Positions 29,750 through 38,764 of a DNA stretch of 64,000 nucleotides are shown here, one piece after another (within the stretch, counting starts at the first letter, position 1; each line of letters opens with the position of its first letter). The notes beneath the pieces are model-generated. The model saw only the letters and a program-made list of their open reading frames with translations, had not been told where the DNA came from and did no database searches. This stretch comes from CAZRHH01 sp964599885. Lineage in GTDB: Bacteria; Chloroflexota; Dehalococcoidia; DSTF01; JACRBR01. Both the position numbers and the translations under genes were made by a program. The stretch covers positions 62,001 through 126,000 of the forward strand of contig CAZRHH010000002.1 in NCBI GenBank assembly GCA_964599885.1. The letters run 5' to 3'.

Positions 29750-31483
29750 CTAACTCGGGCGATAGCGGTTGGCGATGGGCAGGCGGCGGTCGCGGCCGAA
29801 GGCACGCGGCGTGATCTTGATGCCGGGGGGCGCCTGGCGCCGCTTGTACTCGTTGCGGTCGACGAGCGCGACGATGCGCTGCACGAGTTCGTGCTCGTAG
29901 CCGAGGGCGACGATCTCGTCGATGCTCCGGTCATCTTCGACGTAGGCCTTGAGGATCGGGTCAAGCACCTCGTACGGCGGCAGCGAGTCGACGTCGAGCT
30001 GATCCGGGCGCAGTTCGGCGCTCGGCGGCTTGTCGATCGTCGCCTGCGGGATCAGCTCGCGGCCGGCGGCACGGTTCAGGTGGCGCGAGAGTTCGTACAC
30101 CAATAACTTCGGCACGTCCTTGATGACGGCGAAGCCGCCGGCCATGTCGCCATAGAGCGTCGAGTAGCCGGTGGCGATCTCGCTCTTGTTCCCGGTCGTC
30201 AGCACGAGCCAGCCGAACTTGTTGGAGAGCGACATCATGATATTGCCGCGGATGCGCGCCTGAAGATTCTCTTCGGCGACGCCCATCTGCGTGTCGGCGA
30301 ACGATTCGGCGAGCATGCCAAGCGTCGCCTCGAATGCGGGCTCGATCGGTATCGTCATCAGCTTGATGCCGAGGCCTTCGGCGAGATCCTGCGCGTCCGT
30401 CTTGCTTCCCTCCGATGAGTAGCGGGAGGGCAGCGACACGCCGACAACGTGTTCGGGGCCGAGGGCGTCGGCCGCGATCGCGGTCACCAGCGCGGAGTCG
30501 ATGCCGCCGGACACGGAGATCAGCACCGTCTCGAAACCTGTCTTGCTGATGTAATCGCGCAGCCCGAGTGTCAGCGCCGACCAGACTTCGGCAGTCGGGT
30601 CAAGGAGCGGCGCGAGCGTCGGTGAGACCGCGGGTTTCTCGGTTGTGAATGGACGCTCCGAGACGGCGATCTTCAATGCGGCGCCGGAACGTTCGAGGTC
30701 GCGGCGTTCCTTGCGGTGGCGCGGATCGTGCAGGCGCGCCTGCAGCACGCCCTCGATATCGAGGTCATGCACGATCATGTCTTCGCGGAACTGCGCGCCG
30801 CGCGCCAGCAGATCGCCGCGTTCATCGAAGATCAGGCTGTGGCCGTCGAACACCAGCTCGTCCTGGCCGCCGATGGCGTTGACGTGGCAGACGACGACGG
30901 CGTTATCGCTGGCGCGCGTCGAGATCATGTTCTCACGGAAGGCGCCCTTCGCGCGGTGATACGGCGACGCGTTGATGTTGACGATCACTTCGGCGCCGGC
31001 GGCGGCCTGCGCGCGCGTGGGGCCATCCGGGTACCAGATGTCCTCGCAGATGTTGACGCCGACATCGACGCCGGCGATGACGAAGACGGGCGCTTCGTAG
31101 CCACGCTGGAAGTAGCGGTTCTCGTCGAACACGCCGTAGTTCGGCAGGAACTGCTTGTGGTAGCGATGCACGAGTTTGCCGTCGCTGATGATGGCGGCGG
31201 CGTTGTAGATGTCGTCGTCCATATCGACGAAGCCGACGACGGCGGCGATGCCCTTCGTCGCGCGCACGATCTCGTCGAGCGCGGCCAAGTTGTCGGCGAC
31301 GAACGAACGCCGCATCACGAGATCTTCGGGCGGATAGCCCGTGACGGCAAGTTCCGGGAAGGCGACGAGATCAGCGCCGGCTGAACGAGCGCGGCCGATC
31401 CACTCGATGATCTTCGCCGTGTTGCCCGGCAGGTCACCGACGGTCGTGTCAATTTGTGCCAGCGCGACGCGCAACGTGCGCAT
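29750..31483 (-). CDS. nadE: Glutamine-hydrolysing NAD+ synthetase
   Basis: 577 aa, two-domain form. The N-terminal nitrilase domain carries the triad E44 (FPELAVTGYPPEDL), K110 (YHKQFLPNYGVFDE) and C146 (NICEDIW), which frees ammonia from glutamine. The C-terminal synthetase domain has the ATP pyrophosphatase P-loop SVSGGIDSALV (325-330), plus LTTGNKSEIATGYSTLYGDMAGGFAVIKDVPKLLVYEL. It converts deamido-NAD to NAD+ at the last step of NAD synthesis in the cytoplasm. The short intergenic region before the HAD gene (29685-29749) has only GTCTAAC-type words. Confidence 0.95.
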   Translation of the reverse strand: MRTLRVALAQIDTTVGDLPGNTAKIIEWIGRARSAGADLVAFPELAVTGYPPEDLVMRRSFVADNLAALDEIVRATKGIAAVVGFVDMDDDIYNAAAIISDGKLVHRYHKQFLPNYGVFDENRYFQRGYEAPVFVIAGVDVGVNICEDIWYPDGPTRAQAAAGAEVIVNINASPYHRAKGAFRENMISTRASDNAVVVCHVNAIGGQDELVFDGHSLIFDERGDLLARGAQFREDMIVHDLDIEGVLQARLHDPRHRKERRDLERSGAALKIAVSERPFTTEKPAVSPTLAPLLDPTAEVWSALTLGLRDYISKTGFETVLISVSGGIDSALVTAIAADALGPEHVVGVSLPSRYSSEGSKTDAQDLAEGLGIKLMTIPIEPAFEATLGMLAESFADTQMGVAEENLQARIRGNIMMSLSNKFGWLVLTTGNKSEIATGYSTLYGDMAGGFAVIKDVPKLLVYELSRHLNRAAGRELIPQATIDKPPSAELRPDQLDVDSLPPYEVLDPILKAYVEDDRSIDEIVALGYEHELVQRIVALVDRNEYKRRQAPPGIKITPRAFGRDRRLPIANRYRPS

Positions 31484-31597
31484 GCGTTCACCTTCCGTGC
31501 CTTAGGAGTGCCCCTGTCTGAGATTATCGGCATTCGGGCGGTGTCGCGGCAAGAAAAGCCCGATCGGGCGTTATGCGGGGGCCGCTTCGCTCGTTTC

Positions 31598-31620
31598 TTG
31601 ACATGTGGGATTGGCCCACA
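31598..31620 (+). promoter_or_regulatory. TTGACA box followed by a perfect palindrome
   Basis: TTGACA (31598-31603) is followed at once by TGTGGG-ATTGG-CCCACA (31604-31620), a 6+5+6 palindrome that fills the 17-base spacer. The -10 region (31621 onward, CGGACA) is poor, so activation or repression by a dimeric regulator at the palindrome is plausible. The AAA ATPase gene starts at 31662. Confidence 0.45.
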
Positions 31621-31661
31621 CGGACATCATCCGCCACCCGCCATCTCGAAAGGGGAGCTTC

Positions 31662-32960
31662 ATGACCAGCCTCGCCCTCAGCTTCGTCAGCCACTCGACC
31701 GAGCCGTCGTCTGTTGAAGAGTCCGGGATCGACGCCGGCCTGCTACAGGATCTGGCGCTGAAGTTCCTGTTCTATCGTGGCCGCCTGACCCGCGGCGAAC
31801 TCTCGCACGAGATCAAGCTGTCCGGCAGCGTGATGGAAGAGGTCGTGCAGTCGCTGACGCAGGATGGCCTGGCGACCGTGCTGGGCGCCGGCAGCGGCGG
31901 CCCGTCGGGATACCTGTACGCGCTGACAAGCAAGGGATTGGAACGCGCCGAAGCCGCGATCGTGCGGAGCGGTTACGTCGGCCCCGCGCCGGTAGCGCTC
32001 GACGACTACATCGAGCAGGTGCGTGCCCAGACTGTGGGCGCGTCGAACGTGACGCCTGATGATGTCGCGCGCGCGCTCGAGTCGCTCGTGCTGCCGGAGC
32101 GGACGGTGGCGCGCATCGGACGGGCGGCGGCGGCGCGGAAGGCGACGCTCGTGTACGGGGAGTCGGGCAATGGGAAGACGACGGCCGTCAGTGCGATCGG
32201 CGCCATTCTGCCGGGAACGATTCGCATTCCGTACGCGATCACCGTCGCCGGGCAAATCGTGCATCTCTACGACCCATCGAAGCATGAGATCGTCGAACAC
32301 GACGCCGCGGTAAACGGCGTTTACGCGGAGCGCAGCGACCGGCGCTGGGTGCGCGTGCGCCGGCCGGTGATCTGCGCGGGCGGAGAACTGACACGCCACA
32401 GCCTGGAGTTCGTGTACGACAGCGACACCCACGTCTACGAAGCGCCGCTCCAATTGAAAGCCAACGGCGGCACGCTGATTATCGACGACTTCGGGCGGCA
32501 GCAGATACCGGCGGTGCAGTTGCTCAACCGCTGGATCAGCGCGCTCGAAGGCGGGCGCGACCACCTGACGCTGCACACGGGCCAGACGATCGAAGTCCCG
32601 TTCGACGTACTGGTGGTCTTTTCGACGAACCTGCCGCCGCAGAATCTTGCCGACGAAGCGTTCCTGCGCCGCATCCGCTACAAGATCGAAATCACGTCGC
32701 CGACGCGCGATGAATACCGGACGATCTTCATCGAGGAGTGCCGCCGCCACGAGATCGCGTACGAGGATGACGCCGTGACACACCTGCTCGAGCGCTGGTA
32801 CGACCTCGGGGGGCGAGAGCTTCGCGGCTGCCACCCGCGCGATCTGCTGGATGCGATCGCCGACGACGCGTCGTACAACGGACGGGAGGCGGTGCTGACG
32901 AGCGCCACGCTCGACGAAGCCTGCTCGACGTATTTTCTCGAACGAGAGATCGCGGGCTAA
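31662..32960 (+). CDS. AAA+ ATPase with N-terminal winged-helix domain
   Basis: 432 aa from the ATG at 31662 (AGGGGAG upstream). Residues 22-100 form a winged helix (LALKFLFYRGRLTRGELSHEIKLSGSVMEEVVQSLTQDGL, then the wing SGYLYALTSKGLERAE). The AAA+ core has Walker A GESGNGKT (166-173), Walker B LIIDDF (272-277), a sensor 1-like VVFSTNLPP and an arginine-finger region EAFLRRIRYKIE. The domain order suggests ATP-driven remodelling combined with DNA or protein docking. No partner gene is adjacent. Related ATPases occur beside pilus genes, but none is present here, so the role is open. Confidence 0.7.
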   Translation: MTSLALSFVSHSTEPSSVEESGIDAGLLQDLALKFLFYRGRLTRGELSHEIKLSGSVMEEVVQSLTQDGLATVLGAGSGGPSGYLYALTSKGLERAEAAIVRSGYVGPAPVALDDYIEQVRAQTVGASNVTPDDVARALESLVLPERTVARIGRAAAARKATLVYGESGNGKTTAVSAIGAILPGTIRIPYAITVAGQIVHLYDPSKHEIVEHDAAVNGVYAERSDRRWVRVRRPVICAGGELTRHSLEFVYDSDTHVYEAPLQLKANGGTLIIDDFGRQQIPAVQLLNRWISALEGGRDHLTLHTGQTIEVPFDVLVVFSTNLPPQNLADEAFLRRIRYKIEITSPTRDEYRTIFIEECRRHEIAYEDDAVTHLLERWYDLGGRELRGCHPRDLLDAIADDASYNGREAVLTSATLDEACSTYFLEREIAG

Positions 32961-32986
32961 GAGTCGCCGCCACTATCAGAACCGCT

Positions 32987-33013
32987 ATAGCGGCCGCGTT
33001 TCGCGGCCGCTAT
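32987..33013 (+). terminator. Perfect 12-bp hairpin after the AAA ATPase gene
   Basis: ATAGCGGCCGCG-TTT-CGCGGCCGCTAT is a perfect GC-rich stem-loop 26 bases past the stop codon. The T content downstream is weak (TCGCTTGTT). It is probably a terminator or 3'-end stabiliser separating the ATPase gene from the ABC transporter genes. Confidence 0.6.
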
Positions 33014-33053
33014 TCGCTTGTTATCCTGAACGCAGGAGACCATTCCCCACGAT

Positions 33054-34049
33054 TTGAGCATCTCAACACCCATCGCAACGCCGCCGGCGCCCGTCGCCGC
33101 AACGCACGCCGACGCGATCCGCGTCGACGGCCTGACGTACAGCTACGGCGACCGCCGCGCGCTCGACGCGCTGACGCTTGCTGTGCCGCAGGGCAGCATC
33201 TTCGGGCTGCTCGGGCCGAACGGGTCGGGCAAGAGCACGCTGCTGTCCCTCCTGATCGGGCGGCGACAGCCGGCAGCCGGCGAGATCCGCGTGCTCGGTG
33301 AACCGTTGTCGGACGAGCTGAGGGCGCGGATCGGCGTCGTCTTCCAAGAACCATCGCTCGACCCGACAATGACGGTGCGCGAGACGATGCTGCTGCAGTG
33401 TCGCCTGTTCGGCCTGCCGCGTGACGTCGCACGCGATCAGACCGCGACGCTGCTTGACCGCGCGGCGCTCAGCGATCGCGCGTACGCGTTCACCAGTACG
33501 CTGTCCGGCGGCATGAAGCGGCGGCTCGAGCTGGCGCGCGCGCTTGTGACATCGCCGCAGCTGATCATCCTCGACGAACCGACGCTGGCGCTTGACCCGG
33601 ATTCGCGGCAGGCGCTGTGGCAGCACCTGCTGGAAGCAAACGCCGGCGGCTGCACGCTGCTGCTCGCGACGAATGATGTGTACGAGGCGGAGCGCTACTG
33701 TCAGACCGTGGCGCTGCTCGACGAGGGGCGCCTCGTCGCGCAGGCGACGCCGTCCGAGCTGAAGCGCGATCTCCGTCGCGACGCGGTGCGCATCGAGTGG
33801 AAGAGCGATCCGGCCCAACGCGTCGCGCCGATGCAAGCGTGGCCCGGCGTCGGGCATGTGCGGCTCGCCGGGCGCACGACGCATGTCACGGTCGATGCGG
33901 CGAGCCCGTTTCTGACGCGCGTGTTCCAGGAGTCGGGCGAACAGATCCACGGCGTGCAAATCGAAGAATCGACGCTCGAAGACGTCTACTTTCAGCTTGT
34001 CGGCCGCGGCATCGCACCCGCGCATACCGACACGGAGATGTTGAGCTAG
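33054..34049 (+). CDS. ABC transporter ATP-binding protein
   Basis: 331 aa. Walker A is LLGPNGSGKST (54-62), followed by the Q-loop VVFQEPSLDPTMTVRE, signature LSGGMKRRLELARAL, Walker B QLIILDEPTLALDP, and an H-loop position occupied by LLLATNDVYEAE (Asn for His). The C-terminal 100 residues resemble the regulatory tail of drug/antibiotic exporter (DrrA-type) ATPases. The TTG start at 33054 is weakly supported: AGGAG at 33034 is 15 bases away. The permease gene follows with a 1-base overlap. Confidence 0.88.
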   Translation: MSISTPIATPPAPVAATHADAIRVDGLTYSYGDRRALDALTLAVPQGSIFGLLGPNGSGKSTLLSLLIGRRQPAAGEIRVLGEPLSDELRARIGVVFQEPSLDPTMTVRETMLLQCRLFGLPRDVARDQTATLLDRAALSDRAYAFTSTLSGGMKRRLELARALVTSPQLIILDEPTLALDPDSRQALWQHLLEANAGGCTLLLATNDVYEAERYCQTVALLDEGRLVAQATPSELKRDLRRDAVRIEWKSDPAQRVAPMQAWPGVGHVRLAGRTTHVTVDAASPFLTRVFQESGEQIHGVQIEESTLEDVYFQLVGRGIAPAHTDTEMLS

Positions 34050-34828
34050 TGCGTACCTTCGACGCGGTACTGGCGCTAATTGCCCGCGACTTTCGTTCGT
34101 TCGCGCGATCGCGATCGCAGCTCTACTCGTCGGTGCTGTTTCCGCTGATGCTGCTGGCGATTCTCGGCACCGGCGTGTCGGACGGCCTCGACCCGAAGAA
34201 TATCGACGATTACGTGACGTTTCTGACGCCCGGCATGATCGTCATGACGGCGCTCTTTTCGTCGACGTTCTCGAGCGCGTCGTATTATCAGGATCGCGAC
34301 TCGGGCATCCTCAAGGTGCTGCTCGCATCGCCGAACGGCACCCGCGTGATCCTGCTCGGCAAGACGCTGAGCGCGGTGATCATCGGCATGGTGCAGGCGC
34401 TGATCGTATTGGGGGTGGCGGCTGCGGTACCGGCGATCGACTTCCGCTGGCAATACGGTGTCGTGCCGAGCATGGCGTTGACGTTCGTCGCGATCCTGCT
34501 GCTCAATCTGTTCCTCTGCGGACTCGGGCAGTTGCTGGCGTCGCGGATCAACTCCATGCAGGGATTTCATTTGCTGATGAACCTCGTGCTGTTCCCGTTT
34601 CTGTTCTTCTCCGGCGCGTTCTTTCCGCTCGCCGATCTGCCGGAATGGCTAAAACTGCTCGGCCGCATCAACCCGTTGTCGTACGGTGTCGATCTGATGC
34701 ACCTGGCGCTCTACGCCGAGAACGACAGCGGCTACTTCGGCTTGCCGCTGGACATCATCGTGATGACGGTGCTCGCGCTCGGCGTCTTCTACTTCGGGAC
34801 GAGCCGCAGCGTCAGCCCCGACCGATGA
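34049..34828 (+). CDS. ABC-2 type transporter permease
   Basis: 259 aa; the GTG start shares a base with the ATPase stop (TAGTG). Six hydrophobic segments run from SQLYSSVLFPLMLLAILGTGV to IIVMTVLALGVFYFGTSR. The C-terminal ABC-2 signature region (LMNLVLFPFLFFSGAFFPLADLPEWLKLLGRINPLSYGVDLMH) is very clear. With the upstream ATPase it forms an exporter of the DrrAB/NodIJ type. The following gene, a thioredoxin-like lipoprotein, overlaps by 4 bases (ATGA), suggesting a joint role at the envelope. Confidence 0.88.
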   Translation: MRTFDAVLALIARDFRSFARSRSQLYSSVLFPLMLLAILGTGVSDGLDPKNIDDYVTFLTPGMIVMTALFSSTFSSASYYQDRDSGILKVLLASPNGTRVILLGKTLSAVIIGMVQALIVLGVAAAVPAIDFRWQYGVVPSMALTFVAILLLNLFLCGLGQLLASRINSMQGFHLLMNLVLFPFLFFSGAFFPLADLPEWLKLLGRINPLSYGVDLMHLALYAENDSGYFGLPLDIIVMTVLALGVFYFGTSRSVSPDR

Positions 34829-35790
34829 CCGGCGCACTGATTATCGCCGGCATGCGGACGGCGCTGATCGCCTGTGTACTGGCTCTCGCGTTTGGCGGCT
34901 GCGGCGGTTCCGGCGACGGCGACGATGACGAGTTCCCCAGAGTCATCACGCTGGGCGAAGGCGAGATCTTCCCGTCGATCCTCAACAGCGCGCTCGGACC
35001 GGGCGAGAACCGCGTCAGCCTTTCGCTCACCGGCGCCGATGACGCACCGTTGTTCGGCGCGGATGTACATCTGCGCGTGTTCGACCTGAACGGCGACGAC
35101 CCGCGGCAGACGTTAGAGGCCGACGCGCGCTTTGTGCCGATCGAACTCGGGTACGTCGACGAACAGTCGGACGGATCCCCGCGCGAGTCGTCGGGCGATG
35201 GCGGCGCGTACATCGCGATCGTCTCGTTCGATGACGCGGGTCGCTACGGGCTGAAAATCGGCGTCACGCACGAAGGCCGCGAGTACGACGAGATCCTGTT
35301 TCAGTTCGACGTGCAGGAACGGACGAGAGAGCCCGCGATCGGCGAGGAAGCGCCGCGCAGCATCCAGCCCACGCTCGCGACGATGCCCGACATCGAAGAG
35401 ATCGACTCGTCGTCACCGCCGCGTCCGGCGATGCACGACCTCACGATCGCGGACGCGATCGCGGCCGGAAAACCGACGGTGATCGCGTTCGCCACGCCCG
35501 CCTACTGCCGCAGCCGCACCTGCGCGCCGGTCATGGACACGGTGATGGACCCGCTGCATGTGGAGTTTGGGGAGCGGGCTTCGTTCATCCACGTAGAGCC
35601 GTACGTGCTGCGAGATCTGCGGGCAGGATTCGTGCAGAACGCCGTGCCGGCGACACGCGAATGGAACCTGCAATCTGAACCGTGGATCTTCGTCGTGGGG
35701 GCCGACGGCCGCATCGCCGGGAAGTTCGAGGGCATCGTCGGCCCGGACGAAGTGCGTACGGTACTGGAGCAGGCACTGGCCGCCGACTAG
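34825..35790 (+). CDS. Lipoprotein with C-terminal thioredoxin-like domain
   Basis: 321 aa from the ATG at 34825, coupled to the permease (ATGA). A signal sequence ends in LAFGGCGGSG, so C26 is a likely lipidation site, though the lipobox is not ideal. The middle (about 45-165) looks like a beta-sandwich. The C-terminal part (about 200-321) has KPTVIAFATPAYCRSRTCAPVMD, SFIHVEPYVLRD and EPWIFVVGADGRIAGKFEGIV, which fits a thioredoxin fold with Cys residues spaced CxxxxC rather than CxxC. It may be a disulfide- or metal-handling protein outside the membrane. Confidence 0.7.
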   Translation: MTGALIIAGMRTALIACVLALAFGGCGGSGDGDDDEFPRVITLGEGEIFPSILNSALGPGENRVSLSLTGADDAPLFGADVHLRVFDLNGDDPRQTLEADARFVPIELGYVDEQSDGSPRESSGDGGAYIAIVSFDDAGRYGLKIGVTHEGREYDEILFQFDVQERTREPAIGEEAPRSIQPTLATMPDIEEIDSSSPPRPAMHDLTIADAIAAGKPTVIAFATPAYCRSRTCAPVMDTVMDPLHVEFGERASFIHVEPYVLRDLRAGFVQNAVPATREWNLQSEPWIFVVGADGRIAGKFEGIVGPDEVRTVLEQALAAD

Positions 35791-35919
35791 CTTCAAAATC
35801 GGCGTTCGTGCAAACCGTCACAGGGTCTGGATTCAAGCCACATCGCGGGTTACCATGCCCGCGGCGTCAGGCTCCCGTAGCCGGCCCCGAAGGCGCGGTG
35901 CCGGAAGCCAGGTGAGTTG

Positions 35920-36936
35920 ATGGAATACGTCCAGCAGGTGTCCGTCCAGGTTGCCGCGGCGAGCATGGCCGAGGCTCAGGCGCTTGCCAACGAACTCGAA
36001 GCACACCGGGCGGATCTGCGCGGCCAGCGTGGATTCGTTCACATGAACATCTCCCGCTCGGTCGAAGACGACGGCAACACGCTGATCTCCGCCGAGACGC
36101 GCTGGCGCGACAACAACAGCCTCGCCGATTACACCACCTTCGACGTCAACGCCGTCAAGATCATGGAGAAGTACAGCGCGGTCACGGTGCCGGATAGCCT
36201 GACTGTTCGCCGCATGGAAGCCGTCGATACGGTCCCCGAGCCTTCGACCGCCGTCTACGAGCGCTTCGCGACGGCGCTGCTCGTGCCGGCAGCCGTCGTT
36301 GGCGGCGGCTTGGCCGTCATCTACAGCCTCTCGCGCGTCTATCTCGAAGTCGGCGGAGCCGGCGCGACGGCGATCGCCGCCACCGTCGCAATCGCGATCC
36401 TGGCGGTCGCTTACTACTTCGCGAACACGCCAAAGGTGCCGACGTGGCAGTTCGCCGGCGTTGGTATGGCGGCGGTAGCGCTGCTCTTCGGCGGCACCAT
36501 TTACTCGCAGGTGAGCGAAGGCCCGGAGTTTCATCTCGCCGAAAGCGTCGCCGGTGACGGCAACGGCGACGATCCAGACGGCCCGGATGGCGTCCCCACC
36601 AGCGGACCGGGTGACCCCAGCGCGATCATCATGGAAGACAACGTCTTCATCGTGGACGGCGAAGACAACGGAACGATCACCGCCCCCGGCGGCGCTGAGG
36701 TCGTGCTTGACCTCAACAACGAGGGCAGCGCGATTCACAACATGCACATCAGCCAGGGCGGTTTCGAAGTGGCAATCTGCCGCTCCGGCCAGGATCCCGA
36801 CGCCCCATGCTCCGACCCAGCCTCGATCCGCGGCGGCCAGGCGGGAACGATCACGTTCACGCTCCCAGCCGGCACGTACGACTACCGTTGCGACTTTCAC
36901 GTTCAGGACATGAACGGAACACTCGAACTCCAGTAG
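35920..36936 (+). CDS. ABM-like domain, membrane helices and cupredoxin fused in one protein
   Basis: 338 aa from the ATG at 35920. Residues 1-100 (YVQQVSVQVAAASMAEAQ, GFVHMNISRSVEDDGNTLISAETRW, LADYTTFD) resemble the small dimeric antibiotic-biosynthesis-monooxygenase (ABM) fold. Three transmembrane helices follow at about 116-138, 149-168 and 177-196, then an acidic linker, then a cupredoxin domain (235-338) with ligands H273 or H276, C324, H327 and M331 (CDFHVQDM). The cupredoxin should face outward. The gene lies just upstream of the oxidase cluster but on the opposite strand. I know of no named family with this order. Confidence 0.7.
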   Translation: MEYVQQVSVQVAAASMAEAQALANELEAHRADLRGQRGFVHMNISRSVEDDGNTLISAETRWRDNNSLADYTTFDVNAVKIMEKYSAVTVPDSLTVRRMEAVDTVPEPSTAVYERFATALLVPAAVVGGGLAVIYSLSRVYLEVGGAGATAIAATVAIAILAVAYYFANTPKVPTWQFAGVGMAAVALLFGGTIYSQVSEGPEFHLAESVAGDGNGDDPDGPDGVPTSGPGDPSAIIMEDNVFIVDGEDNGTITAPGGAEVVLDLNNEGSAIHNMHISQGGFEVAICRSGQDPDAPCSDPASIRGGQAGTITFTLPAGTYDYRCDFHVQDMNGTLELQ

Positions 36937-37014
36937 CCGTCAACTCACTTCCCGACTGGATTCGCCGCTGGCGCCGCTCGGCGCCGCTGATACAAGCATC
37001 TCCACGATACAACC

Positions 37015-37806
37015 ATGACGACACCCGCATACGAATACCGCGACCTGAAGGCGCAAGCGTGGGATCTGCTGCGCGGCGACTACTCGGCGTGGCCGGATCG
37101 CCCGTTCTATCGGGATGCGATCAAGCGTTATGGCGAACCGGCGCTCGACGTCGGCTGCGGCACGGGGCGGCTGGTGCTCGACTACGTTGCGCAGGACCTC
37201 GACTGCGACGGCGTCGATAACTCGCCCGAGATGCTGGCGATTTGCCGGGACAAGGCGCTGGCGCTCGGTCTAGCGCCGCGGCTGTACGAGCAGCGCATGG
37301 AGGCGCTGGACCTCGATCGTGGCTATCGCACCATCTTCGTGCCTTCGAGCTCGTTCCTGCTCGTCACAGAGCCCGAGCAGGCGCGTGAGGCGCTGCGCCG
37401 CTTCTACGCGCACCTGCTCCCCGAGGGCGTACTCGTGATGCCGTTCATGCGATTGTGGCCGGGCCGCACGCCCGAGCACGCTCGCTGGAGCGATTGGTTC
37501 TCCAGTGGTGAGGCGGTGCGGCCGGAAGACGGTGCGACCATCCGGCGCTTCGAACGCGTGATGTTCGACATGAAGCAGCGGCTCGAACACAGCGAGGACC
37601 GCTACGAGGTGGTCGTCGACGGCGTCGTCGTAGAGCACGAGCTGCACCTCAACTCGCCCGCCACACGCTGGTACACGCAGGAGCAGTCGCTCGCTCTCTA
37701 CCGTGAGGCGGGTTTCGACGATTTGCGCTCGGCAAGTGGTTTCACCGACGCGCCGGCCGAACCCGACGATCGCATCTGGTGCGTGTTCGGGCGACGGCCG
37801 GAGTAG
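37015..37806 (+). CDS. Class I SAM-dependent methyltransferase
   Basis: 263 aa. SAM motif I is ALDVGCGTGRLVLDYV, the acidic ribose-binding residue is in GVDNSPEMLAICR, and the post-I region is TIFVPSSSFLLVTEPEQAREALRRFYAHLLPEGVLVM. The C-terminal beta-strands (TRWYTQEQSLALYREAGFDDL) are of methyltransferase_25 type. Substrate unknown. It converges on ctaG with 40 bases between stops, which show no feature. Confidence 0.8.
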   Translation: MTTPAYEYRDLKAQAWDLLRGDYSAWPDRPFYRDAIKRYGEPALDVGCGTGRLVLDYVAQDLDCDGVDNSPEMLAICRDKALALGLAPRLYEQRMEALDLDRGYRTIFVPSSSFLLVTEPEQAREALRRFYAHLLPEGVLVMPFMRLWPGRTPEHARWSDWFSSGEAVRPEDGATIRRFERVMFDMKQRLEHSEDRYEVVVDGVVVEHELHLNSPATRWYTQEQSLALYREAGFDDLRSASGFTDAPAEPDDRIWCVFGRRPE

Positions 37807-37846
37807 CTCTCCCACGGATACCTTGTCGGGTACGTGGTGCATCGAG

Positions 37847-38722
37847 CTACTTCGTATCGAGCGGGAGGCCGAGGCGTGTCATCTCGTCCTTCACGGCGTC
37901 CCAGCGCGGCTCGCGCGATTCTGCGGTTTCGCGTTCGTACCACTTGAAGAACGCCCAGCCCATGAAGCCCCAGAGAATCAGGCTGCCGAGGATCTTCATC
38001 ACGAAGCCGGCGAACTGCTGATCTTCGACGATCGTGAGGCTCCAGGTGCGCGGCGCTTCGGCGTAGAACTTGTAGAAGACGCCTTCGGAGAACGTCAGGA
38101 ACGCGGCCAGCACGGACGGCAGCAGCGATTGCACGAAGAGGTAGGCCATCTGCAGCGGATGCGACAAGCGCGGCAGCTCTTCGACGGGGCTGAGGATCGG
38201 CCACCACATGAGCAGCCCGGCGGCGAGCAGCGTCGCGTGTACGACGAAATGGAACCAGTGGACGTTCAGGGAGAGATCTACGGCGGACGGCAGGTGCGTG
38301 AGCAACTGCACGGCGTTGAAGGCGGCGAATGCCACCAACGGCAGCGTGATGAACCGGGCGACGCGAAACACGTTCGCGCTACGTAATCCGGCGCGTACGA
38401 GCCAGCCCGGCGTACCCGCCAGCAGCAGCGGCGGCGCGACCATCGTGTAGAGCAGGTGCTGGAACATGTGGACGCTGGCGAGATAGCCCTCCGCCAGCTC
38501 GTGGATCGGCGAACTGGATGCGGCGTAGATCGCCAGCACGCCGAGCGTGAACAACACCACCTGAACCGGCTTGACCCGGCCCGCATCGTAGATTTCCCGC
38601 CGCAGCTGCGTAACGCCGTACCAGTACGCGGCCAGCATCAACGCGCAGACGAAGAGTACGTCGGGGTGCAGTTCCCAGTGCCAGTTATAGGGTTGCGCTG
38701 CGACGTGTAGGAGAACGAGCAT
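37847..38722 (-). CDS. ctaG: Cytochrome c oxidase assembly factor CtaG (caa3 type)
   Basis: 291 aa, seven hydrophobic helices. The caa3_CtaG family features are present: HPDVLFVCALMLAAYWYGV, SPIHELAEGYLASVHMFQHLLYTMVAPPLLLAGTPGW, FHFVVHATLLAAGLLMWWPILSP and LPSVLAAFLTF. It helps assemble the copper centres of caa3-type oxidases in the membrane. It is the last gene of the coxB-coxA-coxC-coxD-ctaG run. Confidence 0.9.
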   Translation of the reverse strand: MLVLLHVAAQPYNWHWELHPDVLFVCALMLAAYWYGVTQLRREIYDAGRVKPVQVVLFTLGVLAIYAASSSPIHELAEGYLASVHMFQHLLYTMVAPPLLLAGTPGWLVRAGLRSANVFRVARFITLPLVAFAAFNAVQLLTHLPSAVDLSLNVHWFHFVVHATLLAAGLLMWWPILSPVEELPRLSHPLQMAYLFVQSLLPSVLAAFLTFSEGVFYKFYAEAPRTWSLTIVEDQQFAGFVMKILGSLILWGFMGWAFFKWYERETAESREPRWDAVKDEMTRLGLPLDTK

Positions 38723-38764
38723 GTCCGGCCTTCCGGGACGGAGGAGGTTGGAGCGCTGCGGAGG

